Part shown: positions 35,389 to 43,839 of the stretch, piece by piece
How positions within the stretch are numbered: the first letter of the stretch is position 1
Layout: every line of letters starts with the position of its first letter
NCBI RefSeq assembly: GCF_025840185.1
Contig: NZ_JAMPJU010000002.1
Location: 169,536-233,535 of the forward strand
Direction of reading: 5' to 3'
DNA length: 64,000 nucleotides
Source: Brenneria izbisi
Lineage (GTDB): Bacteria > Pseudomonadota > Gammaproteobacteria > Enterobacterales > Enterobacteriaceae
Made by a program: the position numbers and the translations under genes
Notes under the pieces: generated by a model
Database searches by the model: none
The model's input: the letters and a program-made list of their open reading frames with translations, nothing else
Told to the model about the DNA's origin: nothing

Positions 35389-37293
35389 CTACCCGCGCTG
35401 ACGCCATAAGGCAATCAGTTGCAGGTAGTTATGTTTAATTTGTTCAATCAGTTGTTTATCGTCGATCGCGCCTTTCAGCCACTGTTGCGCGGGTTGGGCA
35501 AACAGCGTGCGTCCGACGGCAAAGCCTTTCACAATCGGGAAGCCGACGGCGGCGTTGAACCCCTGACGCAAACTTTCCAGCGGGGCGTCCAGCCCCAAAA
35601 TCACCACGCCGCGGCAGTATGGATCGCGCTGCGCCAGAATCGGCGTCAATTGCGCCCATCCGCTGGCCGACAGCGGCGGCAACTTCCACCAATCAGGGCG
35701 GATGCCAAGGTTGTAGAACCGCTGGATCGCCCGCAGATAGAGTTCGTCGCTGTGCGGCATCCCGGTCGGCAGAATGACTTCCAGCAACAGTTCGTGACCG
35801 GATTTACAGCAGGCCTGATACACCTCCATCACTTGCATTTCCTGCTCGCGCCGCAGCGCGTGATTGTCTTCCGGGTGGAAAAACACCAGACATTTCACTA
35901 CGTGCTCCAGCGGCCAGTTGATCAACTGTGAACCGATATTGCCGCATTCCATCGCCAGCGGACGCGATCCCGGCAGTTCAATCGGTCGTCCAATCCACCA
36001 ACCCTGGCCAGTAATGTCGTTCAGCGCATCCTGCCCGAACGTGCCGTCGCACAGCAGCCCGGATTTGCCTTCCAGCCCGGCTTGCCGAGAGGTTTCGTAA
36101 CTGGCCTGAAGGATCAATTTTTTAAGCGCCGGGAGGCGACTCATCGGCGCGCCGCAGTTCAGCGCCATATCTTCAAGCTGGCTGCGATGGTCAAAGGCCA
36201 TCACACACAGTTCATGCCACTGTTTACGGCGCGTCGTGACGCGATGCAGATGGTTCAGTTCGCTATCCAGGTCGGGACGTGGAACCTCGGACGCTCGCGC
36301 CAGATAGTTATCCAGTTCAATCCGGCTTGGCATGGCGGGCGCGCAACCATGGCGAGACACCACCAGCGCTCCGCACGCATTGGCGTAAACACAGGCTTTC
36401 TCCCAGCCTTCGCCGCTGAGATAACCGCGCAGCAGACCGGACATAAAGGCATCGCCTGCGCCCAGCACATTCAGGACGTCCACCCGCACGCCCTTGATGG
36501 TGATGCCTTTATCCAGATGATCCGGGATAATGTCGGTAAACACCGAACAGCCCAGCGCGCCGCGCTTACAAACCAGTTCCGCCTGTGTGTGCGCCCGTAC
36601 CGCGCGCAGTGCCTGTAACGTATCGGTACTGCCGCCCGCGATATGAAACTCCTCTTCGGTGCCGACAATGACATCAAACAACGTCAGCACCTGCTGCAAT
36701 TGCTCGGTCACCTGTTCGGCGGCGATAAAGCGCGTTTCGCCATCCCCCAGCGAGGTCAGCCCCCACAATACCGGACGATAGTCGATGTCCAGCACCGTCT
36801 TGACGCCGTTGCGCCGCGCATAGCCCAGCGCGGTCAATACCGCTTTACGCGTGTAGGGATGCGACAGATGCGTGCCGGTGATCGCCAGACAGCGGGAAGA
36901 AGCGATGTAGTCTTCCGTAAAATCCTCTGGCGCAATGGCCATATCAGCGCAGTTATCGCGATAGAAAATCAGCGGGAAGGTTTCACGATCTTTAATGCCC
37001 AGCAGCACTAGCGCCGTTAGCCGCTCTTTGTCGGTAATCAGATGACTGGTATCGCACCCCACCTGATTTAGCTCCTCACGCAGAAACCGGCCCATATGTT
37101 CATCGCCGACCCGCGCCAGCATCGAAGAACGCAAACCTTGCCGGGCGGTGCCGTAAGCCACGTTACCAGACGATCCGCCAAGATATTTGGCGAAGCTGCC
37201 CATATCTTCCAGACGCGAACCAATCTGCTGCCCGTAGAGATCGACAGCCACCCGTCCCATGCAGATCACATCAAATGTCTTTTCCTTACTCAT
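35389..37293 (-). CDS. iolC: 5-Dehydro-2-deoxygluconokinase fused to a DUF2090 aldolase domain (IolC)
   Basis: 634 residues, two parts. Residues 1 to about 330 are a PfkB sugar kinase: GGSSGNVAYGTARQG near the N-terminus and the anion-hole motif NVLGAGDAFMSG near 275. Residues from about 345 on are a DUF2090 domain (WHELCVMAFDHRSQLEDMA, then LEVILPTGMPHSDELYLRAI and IVKGFAVGRTLF), related to the IolJ/LacD aldolases. This would phosphorylate the 2-deoxy-keto-gluconate and cleave it to dihydroxyacetone phosphate and malonate semialdehyde. No separate iolJ is in the cluster, so the fusion probably supplies that step. Such fusions are common in Proteobacteria. Confidence 0.92.
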   Translation of the reverse strand: MSKEKTFDVICMGRVAVDLYGQQIGSRLEDMGSFAKYLGGSSGNVAYGTARQGLRSSMLARVGDEHMGRFLREELNQVGCDTSHLITDKERLTALVLLGIKDRETFPLIFYRDNCADMAIAPEDFTEDYIASSRCLAITGTHLSHPYTRKAVLTALGYARRNGVKTVLDIDYRPVLWGLTSLGDGETRFIAAEQVTEQLQQVLTLFDVIVGTEEEFHIAGGSTDTLQALRAVRAHTQAELVCKRGALGCSVFTDIIPDHLDKGITIKGVRVDVLNVLGAGDAFMSGLLRGYLSGEGWEKACVYANACGALVVSRHGCAPAMPSRIELDNYLARASEVPRPDLDSELNHLHRVTTRRKQWHELCVMAFDHRSQLEDMALNCGAPMSRLPALKKLILQASYETSRQAGLEGKSGLLCDGTFGQDALNDITGQGWWIGRPIELPGSRPLAMECGNIGSQLINWPLEHVVKCLVFFHPEDNHALRREQEMQVMEVYQACCKSGHELLLEVILPTGMPHSDELYLRAIQRFYNLGIRPDWWKLPPLSASGWAQLTPILAQRDPYCRGVVILGLDAPLESLRQGFNAAVGFPIVKGFAVGRTLFAQPAQQWLKGAIDDKQLIEQIKHNYLQLIALWRQRG

Positions 37294-37373
37294 ACGTCAA
37301 CACCCTGTAAATAAAAAAGAAATTAAATTAGATTGCTGACAGGCCCATCAAACGATGGTGGACATTGATCCCA

Positions 37374-38507
37374 TCAGCCAATTTCGTCTACCGTCACCCA
37401 ACGTGACATCTGGTGTGACAGAACAATGGCGTCCAGAATGCGTGAGACTTTCCACCCCTCTTCAAAATCCGGCCACAGCGGTAGATCGGCGGCAATACCG
37501 TCAATCAGATCACGGACTTCCACCGTCTTTTGATCGTTAAACCCGATACCATGTCCAGCGCCGCTACAAAACGCCGCATAATCCGGGTGCAACGGGCCGA
37601 TCAGCAGGGTACGGAATCCCTGGCGATGCGCGGGATCATCCTGGAGAAACAGTTTCAATTCCGCCATCCGCTCCTGAGTGAAACTCAGCGCGCCTTTGCT
37701 GCCGGTGACCACATAGGTCAGCCCCATTTTGCGTCCGCAGGCAATGCGCGAGGTTTCAATGACGCCGCGCGCGCCGTTGGCAAAGCGCACCAGGGCGTGC
37801 GCCTGATCTTCATTTTCCACCTGCACCCATCGCGTCGACCCCGCGTGGGAAGGCCGCTGTGTGATCACGGTTTGCAAATCGCCACATACGCTATCGATGT
37901 CGCCCACCAGATACTGCGCCATGTTGACGATATGCGCTCCCAGATCCCCCAGCGCGCCCAGACCGGCGGTTTCCTTGCAACAGTGCCAATCAGCAGGTTT
38001 GAACGGTTCGCACAGATAATCCTCGTTATGGGCGCCGTAGAAATGCACAACGTCGCCGATCTCGCCGTTGGCGATGATCTCTTTCGCCAGACTCGCGGTC
38101 GGGTTCTTCATGTAATTGAACCCCACCAGCGTTTTCACCCCGGCCAGTCGCGCCGCGTCCACCATTTCCCTGGCATCCGCCGCATTCAGCGCCAGCGGTT
38201 TTTCGGCGTAGACGTGTTTACCGTGGCGGATCGCCGCCATCGCCATCGCCTTATGCAGGAAGTTAGGCGCGCAGATGTCCACCACATCAATCTCGGGATC
38301 AGATACCAACTCACGCCAGTCGCCGGTAGAACGCAGAAAACCCAACTCCCGCGCACGTTCGTCCGCCCGCTCCGGCGACACGTCGGCGAGCATGGCCTTG
38401 ACCAGCGCTCCATTCAGGGGAAACACCGTCGGCGCCTGTGAATAAGCAATGGCATGCGCCCGTCCGATATAGCCTGAACCAATCATCCCAATACGAACCG
38501 TTTTCAT
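37374..38507 (-). CDS. Gfo/Idh/MocA-family NAD(P)-dependent oxidoreductase
   Basis: 377 residues: an N-terminal Rossmann fold (IGMIGSGYIGRAHAIAYSQ) and the EKP motif (HVYAEKPLAL) with a catalytic Lys, then a C-terminal alpha/beta domain with GALGDLGAHIVNMAQYLVGD (the family's D-x-G-x-H). It is a second dehydrogenase of the same superfamily as IolG, placed in the middle of the inositol run. It could act on scyllo-inositol or on inosose stereoisomers, or supply other inositol isomers; substrate cannot be read from the sequence. It ends 80 bases upstream of iolC. Confidence 0.88.
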   Translation of the reverse strand: MKTVRIGMIGSGYIGRAHAIAYSQAPTVFPLNGALVKAMLADVSPERADERARELGFLRSTGDWRELVSDPEIDVVDICAPNFLHKAMAMAAIRHGKHVYAEKPLALNAADAREMVDAARLAGVKTLVGFNYMKNPTASLAKEIIANGEIGDVVHFYGAHNEDYLCEPFKPADWHCCKETAGLGALGDLGAHIVNMAQYLVGDIDSVCGDLQTVITQRPSHAGSTRWVQVENEDQAHALVRFANGARGVIETSRIACGRKMGLTYVVTGSKGALSFTQERMAELKLFLQDDPAHRQGFRTLLIGPLHPDYAAFCSGAGHGIGFNDQKTVEVRDLIDGIAADLPLWPDFEEGWKVSRILDAIVLSHQMSRWVTVDEIG

Positions 38508-38522
38508 ATCAGTCTCTGTCTG

Positions 38523-39554
38523 TCAGATGGCGCCGCGACGACTCTTGGCGTAGGTATCAAACGCCACCGCCAGAACAATAATCAGACCGGTGATAATCTG
38601 CTGGTAGTAGGCCGAAACATTCATCAGCACCAGACCGTTAATCAGAATCCCCATGATGATCGAACCGATAATCGTGCCGCTGATACGACCATACCCGCCC
38701 ATCAACGAAGTGCCGCCGATCACCACTGACGCGATGACGCGCAGTTCAAATGTAATGCCGGCGACCGCTTCCGCGCTGCCCAAACGGGCGCTGAGAATAA
38801 AGCCCGCTAGCCCAGCCAGACAACCGATCACCACATATACGCTCACCAGCACCCGTTGCACATTGACTCCCGCCAAACGTGCGGCTTCCGTATTGCCGCC
38901 GATGGCGTAGACGAAACGCCCCCAGCGGGTTTTATGCAGCGCCAGATAACCCGCCAGCGCCACCAGCGCAAAAATCCAGATGGGTACGGAGATGCCCAAT
39001 ATTTCGCCACGTCCCCACCAGCGGTATCCAGCATCAAATCCGGCGATTGGCGCGCCATCGTTTATGACCAGCGTCAAGCCGCGCCAGATGGTCATCCCGC
39101 CCAGGGTGACGATGAACGGCGGCAGGCGCAGGCGGGTAACGCCCAACCCATGTAAAAAACCAATCAGCGTCCCCACCGCCAGACAAACGCCCAGTCCAAC
39201 CAGCCAACTCATGCCGTACCAGGCATCGGGATCGACGGTGGTGAAGTTATCGCCTTTGATGATTGAGGCGGCTGTTATCGCGCAAACCGCCAAAATGGAA
39301 CCCACAGACAGGTCGATGCCTGCCGTCAGAATGACGAAGGTCATCCCCACCGCCATAATGCCGTAGATGGAAACCTCGGTGAGAATGTTGGTGATATTAC
39401 GTTCGGTCAGAAAATTGCTGTTCTGAGACTGAAAGAAAATCAGCAATAAAATCATAAAAATAAACACACCAAAACGCTCAAAAAACGCAATGGGATCGAA
39501 ACGTCCAGGATTGCTGGACGGTACGCTGATCTTAGAAAGCGGCTGCTGCGACAT
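38523..39554 (-). CDS. Sugar (inositol) ABC transporter permease
   Basis: 343-residue RbsC-type permease, with a long cytoplasmic N-terminus (about 30 residues) and eight to ten predicted spans. Family motifs are GIDLSVGSILA and the EAA-like GGNTEAARLAGVNVQRV. A GGAGGTGA ribosome site precedes the ATG, and the gene starts 12 bases after the ATPase. By context the substrate is myo-inositol, as for IatP of Caulobacter. Confidence 0.9.
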   Translation of the reverse strand: MSQQPLSKISVPSSNPGRFDPIAFFERFGVFIFMILLLIFFQSQNSNFLTERNITNILTEVSIYGIMAVGMTFVILTAGIDLSVGSILAVCAITAASIIKGDNFTTVDPDAWYGMSWLVGLGVCLAVGTLIGFLHGLGVTRLRLPPFIVTLGGMTIWRGLTLVINDGAPIAGFDAGYRWWGRGEILGISVPIWIFALVALAGYLALHKTRWGRFVYAIGGNTEAARLAGVNVQRVLVSVYVVIGCLAGLAGFILSARLGSAEAVAGITFELRVIASVVIGGTSLMGGYGRISGTIIGSIIMGILINGLVLMNVSAYYQQIITGLIIVLAVAFDTYAKSRRGAI

Positions 39555-39566
39555 GCGTCACCTCCG

Positions 39567-41111
39567 TTATGCTGCCTGTTGTGCATCGTGACAGATGGCC
39601 ATCATGGTCATCAGTTTCTCTTCGGTGGCGTCATCGCCATGAATCTCTCCACTAAGACGCCCTTCGCTGAGCGTGATAATGCGATCGGAAATCGCCAGGA
39701 TTTCCGGCAAGTCGGAAGAAATAACAATCACGGCCACGCCTTGCCTGGCCATATCGAACAACACCTGATGCACTTCGGATTTGGTGCCGACGTCAATCCC
39801 GCGCGTCGGCTCATCAACGATCAAGACTTTCGGATTGAGGGCCATACAACGAGCCAGAATCACTTTTTGCTGGTTGCCGCCGGACAGTTTGCGCACCTCT
39901 TGCTGGCTATCCACCATTTTGATGCGCAGCGCCTGACGGTAGGATTCAATCAGTTGATCTTCCTTGCGGGTATTCACGAACCAGCGCCAGCGCAGCAATG
40001 AAGACAAGCTGGACAACGTGATGTTGTCGCGGATGGGTAATCCCAGCACCGCGCCCTCTTTCTTACGATCCTCAGGAACCAGCGCGATGCCCTGCGACAA
40101 CGCATGCATGGGATTAGTGGGGTGATAGGGCTGACCGTCCAGCAAAAACTCACCAGTGGTGAATTTGTCGGCCCCGAACAGACAACGAGCAATTTCGGTT
40201 CGTCCTGCGCCCACCAGCCCGGCGATCCCCAGCACTTCCCCTGTATGAACCTGAAAACTGATATCGTTCAGCGCAATACCGTGCGTATCCAACGGCGGTT
40301 TTTCCCGGCTGAGCCCGTTGACCGCCAGCCGCACCGGTTTATCCAGATGATGCGTTTCACTGGCGGGACGACGGTTGAATACCACATCACGCCCCACCAT
40401 CAGGCGGATAATCTCTTTGACGTTAGTCTGCGCCACCTCCCCTGAACCGCTATAGCGACCATCCTGAAAGACGGTGAAGCGATCACACAGTTGGAAGACC
40501 TCATGCAAACGGTGCGTCACGTAGATTACGCTGACGCCTCGGCCCTTCAACTCGCGTACCACGCGATGCAGACTTTCTACTTCGCTGTCGCTGAGCGCGG
40601 CAGACGGTTCATCCATCACGATCAGACGGGCGTTAAGGGTTAATGCTCTGGCGATTTCCACCATCTGTTGCTGCGCAACGCTCAGACGCGCGACTTGTGT
40701 GGTCGGCGCGATGTTCAGTTGCAGATAATCCAATACCGCTTTGGCTTCCTGATTGACTAAGGACGTTTCCACAAACAGCTTGCCGCGACAGGGTTCGCGC
40801 CCCAGAAACATATTCTCGGCCACCGTCATATTCGGCAGCAGATTAAATTCCTGATAAATGGTGACAATGCCTTGCTTTTGCCGTTCGACGGGAGAATCCT
40901 GCACCGACAGCACTTTCCCGCCGAACCATATATCGCCGCTGGTCTGCGGCTGCGCGCCGGCCAGCGCTTTCAGCAATGTTGATTTACCAGCGCCATTTTC
41001 TCCCAACAGAGCATGAATTTCCCCCGGCATAACAACCAATTGGGCTTTGCTCAAGGCCCAGACGCCGGAAAAGCTTTTGGTCAGGTCGGTAATTTTCAGT
41101 AAGGGTTGCAT
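39567..41111 (-). CDS. Sugar (inositol) ABC transporter ATPase, two tandem domains
   Basis: About 514 residues, RbsA/MglA type. The first nucleotide domain has Walker A GENGAGKST near 40 and signature LSVAQQQMVEIARAL; the second has the degenerate Walker A GLVGAGRTE typical of this family and signature LSGGNQQKVILARCM. I chose the ATG at 41111, nine bases after GAGGAGAG; an upstream TTG at 41129 is less likely. It energises the neighbouring permease. Confidence 0.92.
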   Translation of the reverse strand: MQPLLKITDLTKSFSGVWALSKAQLVVMPGEIHALLGENGAGKSTLLKALAGAQPQTSGDIWFGGKVLSVQDSPVERQKQGIVTIYQEFNLLPNMTVAENMFLGREPCRGKLFVETSLVNQEAKAVLDYLQLNIAPTTQVARLSVAQQQMVEIARALTLNARLIVMDEPSAALSDSEVESLHRVVRELKGRGVSVIYVTHRLHEVFQLCDRFTVFQDGRYSGSGEVAQTNVKEIIRLMVGRDVVFNRRPASETHHLDKPVRLAVNGLSREKPPLDTHGIALNDISFQVHTGEVLGIAGLVGAGRTEIARCLFGADKFTTGEFLLDGQPYHPTNPMHALSQGIALVPEDRKKEGAVLGLPIRDNITLSSLSSLLRWRWFVNTRKEDQLIESYRQALRIKMVDSQQEVRKLSGGNQQKVILARCMALNPKVLIVDEPTRGIDVGTKSEVHQVLFDMARQGVAVIVISSDLPEILAISDRIITLSEGRLSGEIHGDDATEEKLMTMMAICHDAQQAA

Positions 41112-41224
41112 GATGCTTACTCTCCTCAATTACAGGCTTTCTTCCAATACAGGCTTTCCTGATCAATCGTTCCGGCCCGCTCGGTTTTTCCTGCCCGCTC
41201 CCTCATTTCCGCCGCTAGTTGATC

Positions 41225-41282
41225 ATTCCCGCGCAGGCAAGGATCGGCGCTCGGCGCATCAGCGCTCCGCCTGAGCGGGAAT
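41225..41282 (-). repeat. Large stem-loop between binding-protein and ATPase genes
   Basis: Arms at 41225-41238 and 41269-41282 (ATTCCCGCGCAGGC and GCCTGAGCGGGAAT) pair over 14 bases with one wobble, with smaller GC-rich pairings inside. It sits in the 191-base gap after the binding-protein gene. This is the usual place for a structure that protects the upstream message and makes binding protein more abundant than the membrane parts. Confidence 0.7.
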
Positions 41283-41302
41283 AACGGAAAGGGGCCGGTA
41301 AG

Positions 41303-42259
41303 CTATTTACCTGCTTTGTTTGTGTTGCCCGCTTCGCTAATGCGCTCAGCGTCATTCAGGTTATCTTTGGTAATCATGTTCGGTGGATAGTCGGCGCCGG
41401 TGATGGGCGTCTGGTTGCGGATATTATTGGTCAATTGCGTCAATGCGGTTGTCACGGCGTAGCCTGGACGCTGATCGGCGGTCACCGTCAACCAGCCTTC
41501 CCGTACACGAGCCAGCGCTTCCGGCACGGCATCAAAGCCGGTTACCATTATGTCGCCGGGTTTCAGTCCCTGCCCCTGCAACGCTTCAATCGCGCCCAAT
41601 GCCATGTCGTCATTGGCGGAAAGAATCACCTGCGGACGCTTCGGCAACGATGGCAGAACGCTTTCCACAATGCGCATGCCTTCGGAACGCATCCAGTTAC
41701 CGGTTTGATCGGCGACAATGCGGTATTTGGCGCCGCCTTCCTTCAGGCTGTCACGAATTCCCTGAGTACGTTCGATATTGGAAGAAGAGCCAGGTTGCCC
41801 GGTCAGCAGAATGATTTCGGCACCGTCCGGGAATTGGGTTTTGACATAATCTGCAATTGCCTGACCGCCTTTGTAGTTATTGGCGCCAAAATGTGGCACG
41901 ACTTTTTCCGTTTTCACGGAGCGATCCAGTGTGACTACCGGCAAATTGGCTTCCTGAATTTCGGTGACGGCGCTGGATACCGCATTCACATCATTCGGCG
42001 ACACCACAAAGCCTTTCGCGCCACTTGTGATCGCGTTTTCCAGATCGGCAGCCTGTTTCGGCGAACTGCCCTGACTATCAAGCACTTGTAAATTCACGCC
42101 CAGTTCTTTGGCGGTTTTCACGGCAGTGCGCTGCATGTGAACTTCGAACGGCAAGGCTAGGTTGGGCGTACTGAATACGATCGGCTCATTCTGCGCCTGA
42201 GCAAAACCGGAAAGACCAAACGCGAGGGAGATAGCGGTCATGTTGATTATCTTTTTCAT
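41303..42259 (-). CDS. Sugar (inositol) ABC transporter periplasmic binding protein
   Basis: 318-residue periplasmic-binding-protein-I type (RbsB-like). The signal peptide MKKIINMTAISLAFGLSGF-AQA is cleaved near residue 22. Family motifs include DLENAITSGAKGFVVSP and ILSANDDMALGAIEAL. The start is the ATG at 42259; the frame is open much further upstream (42541), but that is inside iolG and lacks a signal. By context it binds inositol, as IbpA does in Caulobacter. Confidence 0.92.
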   Translation of the reverse strand: MKKIINMTAISLAFGLSGFAQAQNEPIVFSTPNLALPFEVHMQRTAVKTAKELGVNLQVLDSQGSSPKQAADLENAITSGAKGFVVSPNDVNAVSSAVTEIQEANLPVVTLDRSVKTEKVVPHFGANNYKGGQAIADYVKTQFPDGAEIILLTGQPGSSSNIERTQGIRDSLKEGGAKYRIVADQTGNWMRSEGMRIVESVLPSLPKRPQVILSANDDMALGAIEALQGQGLKPGDIMVTGFDAVPEALARVREGWLTVTADQRPGYAVTTALTQLTNNIRNQTPITGADYPPNMITKDNLNDAERISEAGNTNKAGK

Positions 42260-42311
42260 GCGTCTTTTCTCTGCATTAATGGTAGGTGTAGGGTATGAAT
42301 CGCCGGTCGGA

Positions 42312-43298
42312 TTACAGCGTGATCGCTTTGCCCTGAACCAACGATTCCAACGCTTTATCCGCCAGATAAAGCGCGCGTTCGCCGTCCAGCCCGGTGCATT
42401 CCGGCTGAACACGGCCATTGAGAACCTCGACAAAATGGTTCCATTCAGCGACATAAGCCGATTGATAGCGTTGCAGGAAGAAATGCTCAGGTTTCGCCGC
42501 CAGACAGCCGTCGTCCGTCCACTGCTCCACCACGTTTTCACGAATATTGCCGGCGCTCAGTACGCCTCTGGCGCCGTGCAGTTCCAGACGCTGGTCATAG
42601 CCATAGCCGGAACGACGGCTATTGACGATGGTCGCCATCGCGCCGGACGCAAATTTCAGCACCACAAAGGCGGTATCAATATCCCCCGCCTGTCCGATCG
42701 CCGGATCGACCAGATTACTGCCCTGAGCGAATACCGAAACCGGCTCTTCCCCCATGATGAATCGGGCCATATCGAAATCATGAATGGTCATGTCGCGGAA
42801 CATGCCGCCGGAAACACGAACATATTCAGCCGGCGGCGGCGACGGATCGCGGGAAACAATCAGCAGAGATTCCGCTTTGCCGATATTTCCCGCTTCAGAC
42901 AGGGTTTTCACCCGCCGGAACTGCGGATCGTAGCGGCGGTTAAAGCCGACAAATAACGGCACCTGCTGTTGCTCCACCACTGTCAGACAATCCCGCACGC
43001 GGGCGATATCCAGATGTACGGGTTTCTCACAAAAAATGGCTTTGCCGTTTTTCGCCGCCAGTTCAATCAGATCGGCGTGGGTATCCGTTGCGGATGCTAT
43101 CAGCACAGCGTGAACAGCGGGATCGCCCATCACTTCATTGATGGTGCGCACCTGGGCGTGATAGCGCTCGGATAAGGCCTGGGCATTGGCTGGATTGGGA
43201 TCAACCACGGCATAAAGATTGGTTTCTTTGTGTTCAGTGATGTTCACGGCATGGACCTGACCAATACGACCCGCGCCCAATAAAGCGATGTTAAACAT
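42312..43298 (-). CDS. iolG: Inositol 2-dehydrogenase IolG
   Basis: 328-residue Gfo/Idh/MocA enzyme that oxidises myo-inositol to 2-keto-myo-inositol with NAD, the first step of the pathway. The Rossmann motif is LLGAGRIGQVHA, the catalytic Lys is in FCEKPVHLD, and the downstream D-x-x-H pair is in GGMFRDMTIHDFDMARFI. The ATG at 43298 has AAGGGAG upstream; an earlier ATG at 43328 lacks one. It heads the transport and catabolic run. Confidence 0.94.
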   Translation of the reverse strand: MFNIALLGAGRIGQVHAVNITEHKETNLYAVVDPNPANAQALSERYHAQVRTINEVMGDPAVHAVLIASATDTHADLIELAAKNGKAIFCEKPVHLDIARVRDCLTVVEQQQVPLFVGFNRRYDPQFRRVKTLSEAGNIGKAESLLIVSRDPSPPPAEYVRVSGGMFRDMTIHDFDMARFIMGEEPVSVFAQGSNLVDPAIGQAGDIDTAFVVLKFASGAMATIVNSRRSGYGYDQRLELHGARGVLSAGNIRENVVEQWTDDGCLAAKPEHFFLQRYQSAYVAEWNHFVEVLNGRVQPECTGLDGERALYLADKALESLVQGKAITL

Positions 43299-43336
43299 AA
43301 AGGCTCCCTTGATAGCTGAGTTACTCATGCAATTTG

Positions 43337-43424
43337 TTGTACCCGCTATCTTTCAAGTTGCTGATTTCACATCGTCGATTGCCAGTGTGCCGACCGGCTG
43401 CAATTTAAAATCGATGGGGTACAA
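43337..43424. repeat. 88-bp element with inverted ends (MITE-like)
   Basis: Ends TTGTACCC and GGGTACAA are perfect 8-bp inverted repeats, and the similarity extends inward (16 of 23 bases, both arms reaching TTGC/GCAA). The left arm (ACCCGCTATCTTTCAAGTTGC) resembles intergenic repeats I know from several Enterobacterales genomes. It lies in the probable leader of iolG. Confidence 0.55.
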
Positions 43425-43603
43425 ATACCGTAAGATGGAAAACGGAACCACGATTGACAACAGGCTTGACTACACGTTTCCCTACCTTGTTCTTTAGCAA
43501 AATGCCTGACAGTCAAAATAAAACATTTATTTCAGTTTTAGTTAATTTGAAAGTTATGTTTTTGCGTGTCAGTTAACATTTCCGTGACAGATTCAATAGT
43601 TTT

Positions 43604-43619
43604 TGTAATCAAAATCACA
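43604..43619. promoter_or_regulatory. CRP-like site upstream of iolG
   Basis: TGTAA-N6-TCACA matches the CRP half-site consensus TGTGA-N6-TCACA at 9 of 10 positions. It lies about 305 bases before the iolG ATG. Catabolite control of inositol genes would make sense. Confidence 0.45.
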
Positions 43620-43713
43620 CATTAGATGAAATACAGAAACAAAAAGGGCAAAAAATGAAGGAATCATAGGAGAAGTGGATAAATCATGGAAATTGCTATC
43701 GACAAGCAAAAAT

Positions 43714-43729
43714 GAAACATACGTTCCAT
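43714..43729. promoter_or_regulatory. Candidate IolR operator, iolG side
   Basis: TGAAACATACGTTCCA is a near-palindrome flanked by A4 and T4. It matches 12 of 16 bases with the site in the iolA-iolR gap (47392-47407). Pairing one site with each iol run suggests a shared IolR operator. Confidence 0.5.
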
Positions 43730-43763
43730 TTTTACTTGTCATCCCGCCAGTGGCGAGCGGGAA

Positions 43764-43825
43764 GGCAGACTATACTCCCGTAGACTACGCTCCTGTAGAC
43801 CATGCTCCTTAGAAAACCATGCTCC
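43764..43825. repeat. 15-bp tandem repeats downstream of iolD
   Basis: Three 15-base units (43764-43778, 43779-43793, 43794-43808) with consensus YGTAGACTAYGCTCC are followed by a longer, degraded fourth copy (43809-43825). A hairpin (CCCGC/GCGGG, about 43743-43761) abuts them. They lie 15-76 bases after the iolD stop. Confidence 0.65.
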
Positions 43826-43839
43826 CCGGCAAACAGGGA

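Noticed and set aside
37530..38441. 303-codon plus-strand frame opposite the Gfo/Idh/MocA gene
   Set aside because: Shadow frame, Arg/His-rich, no start signal.
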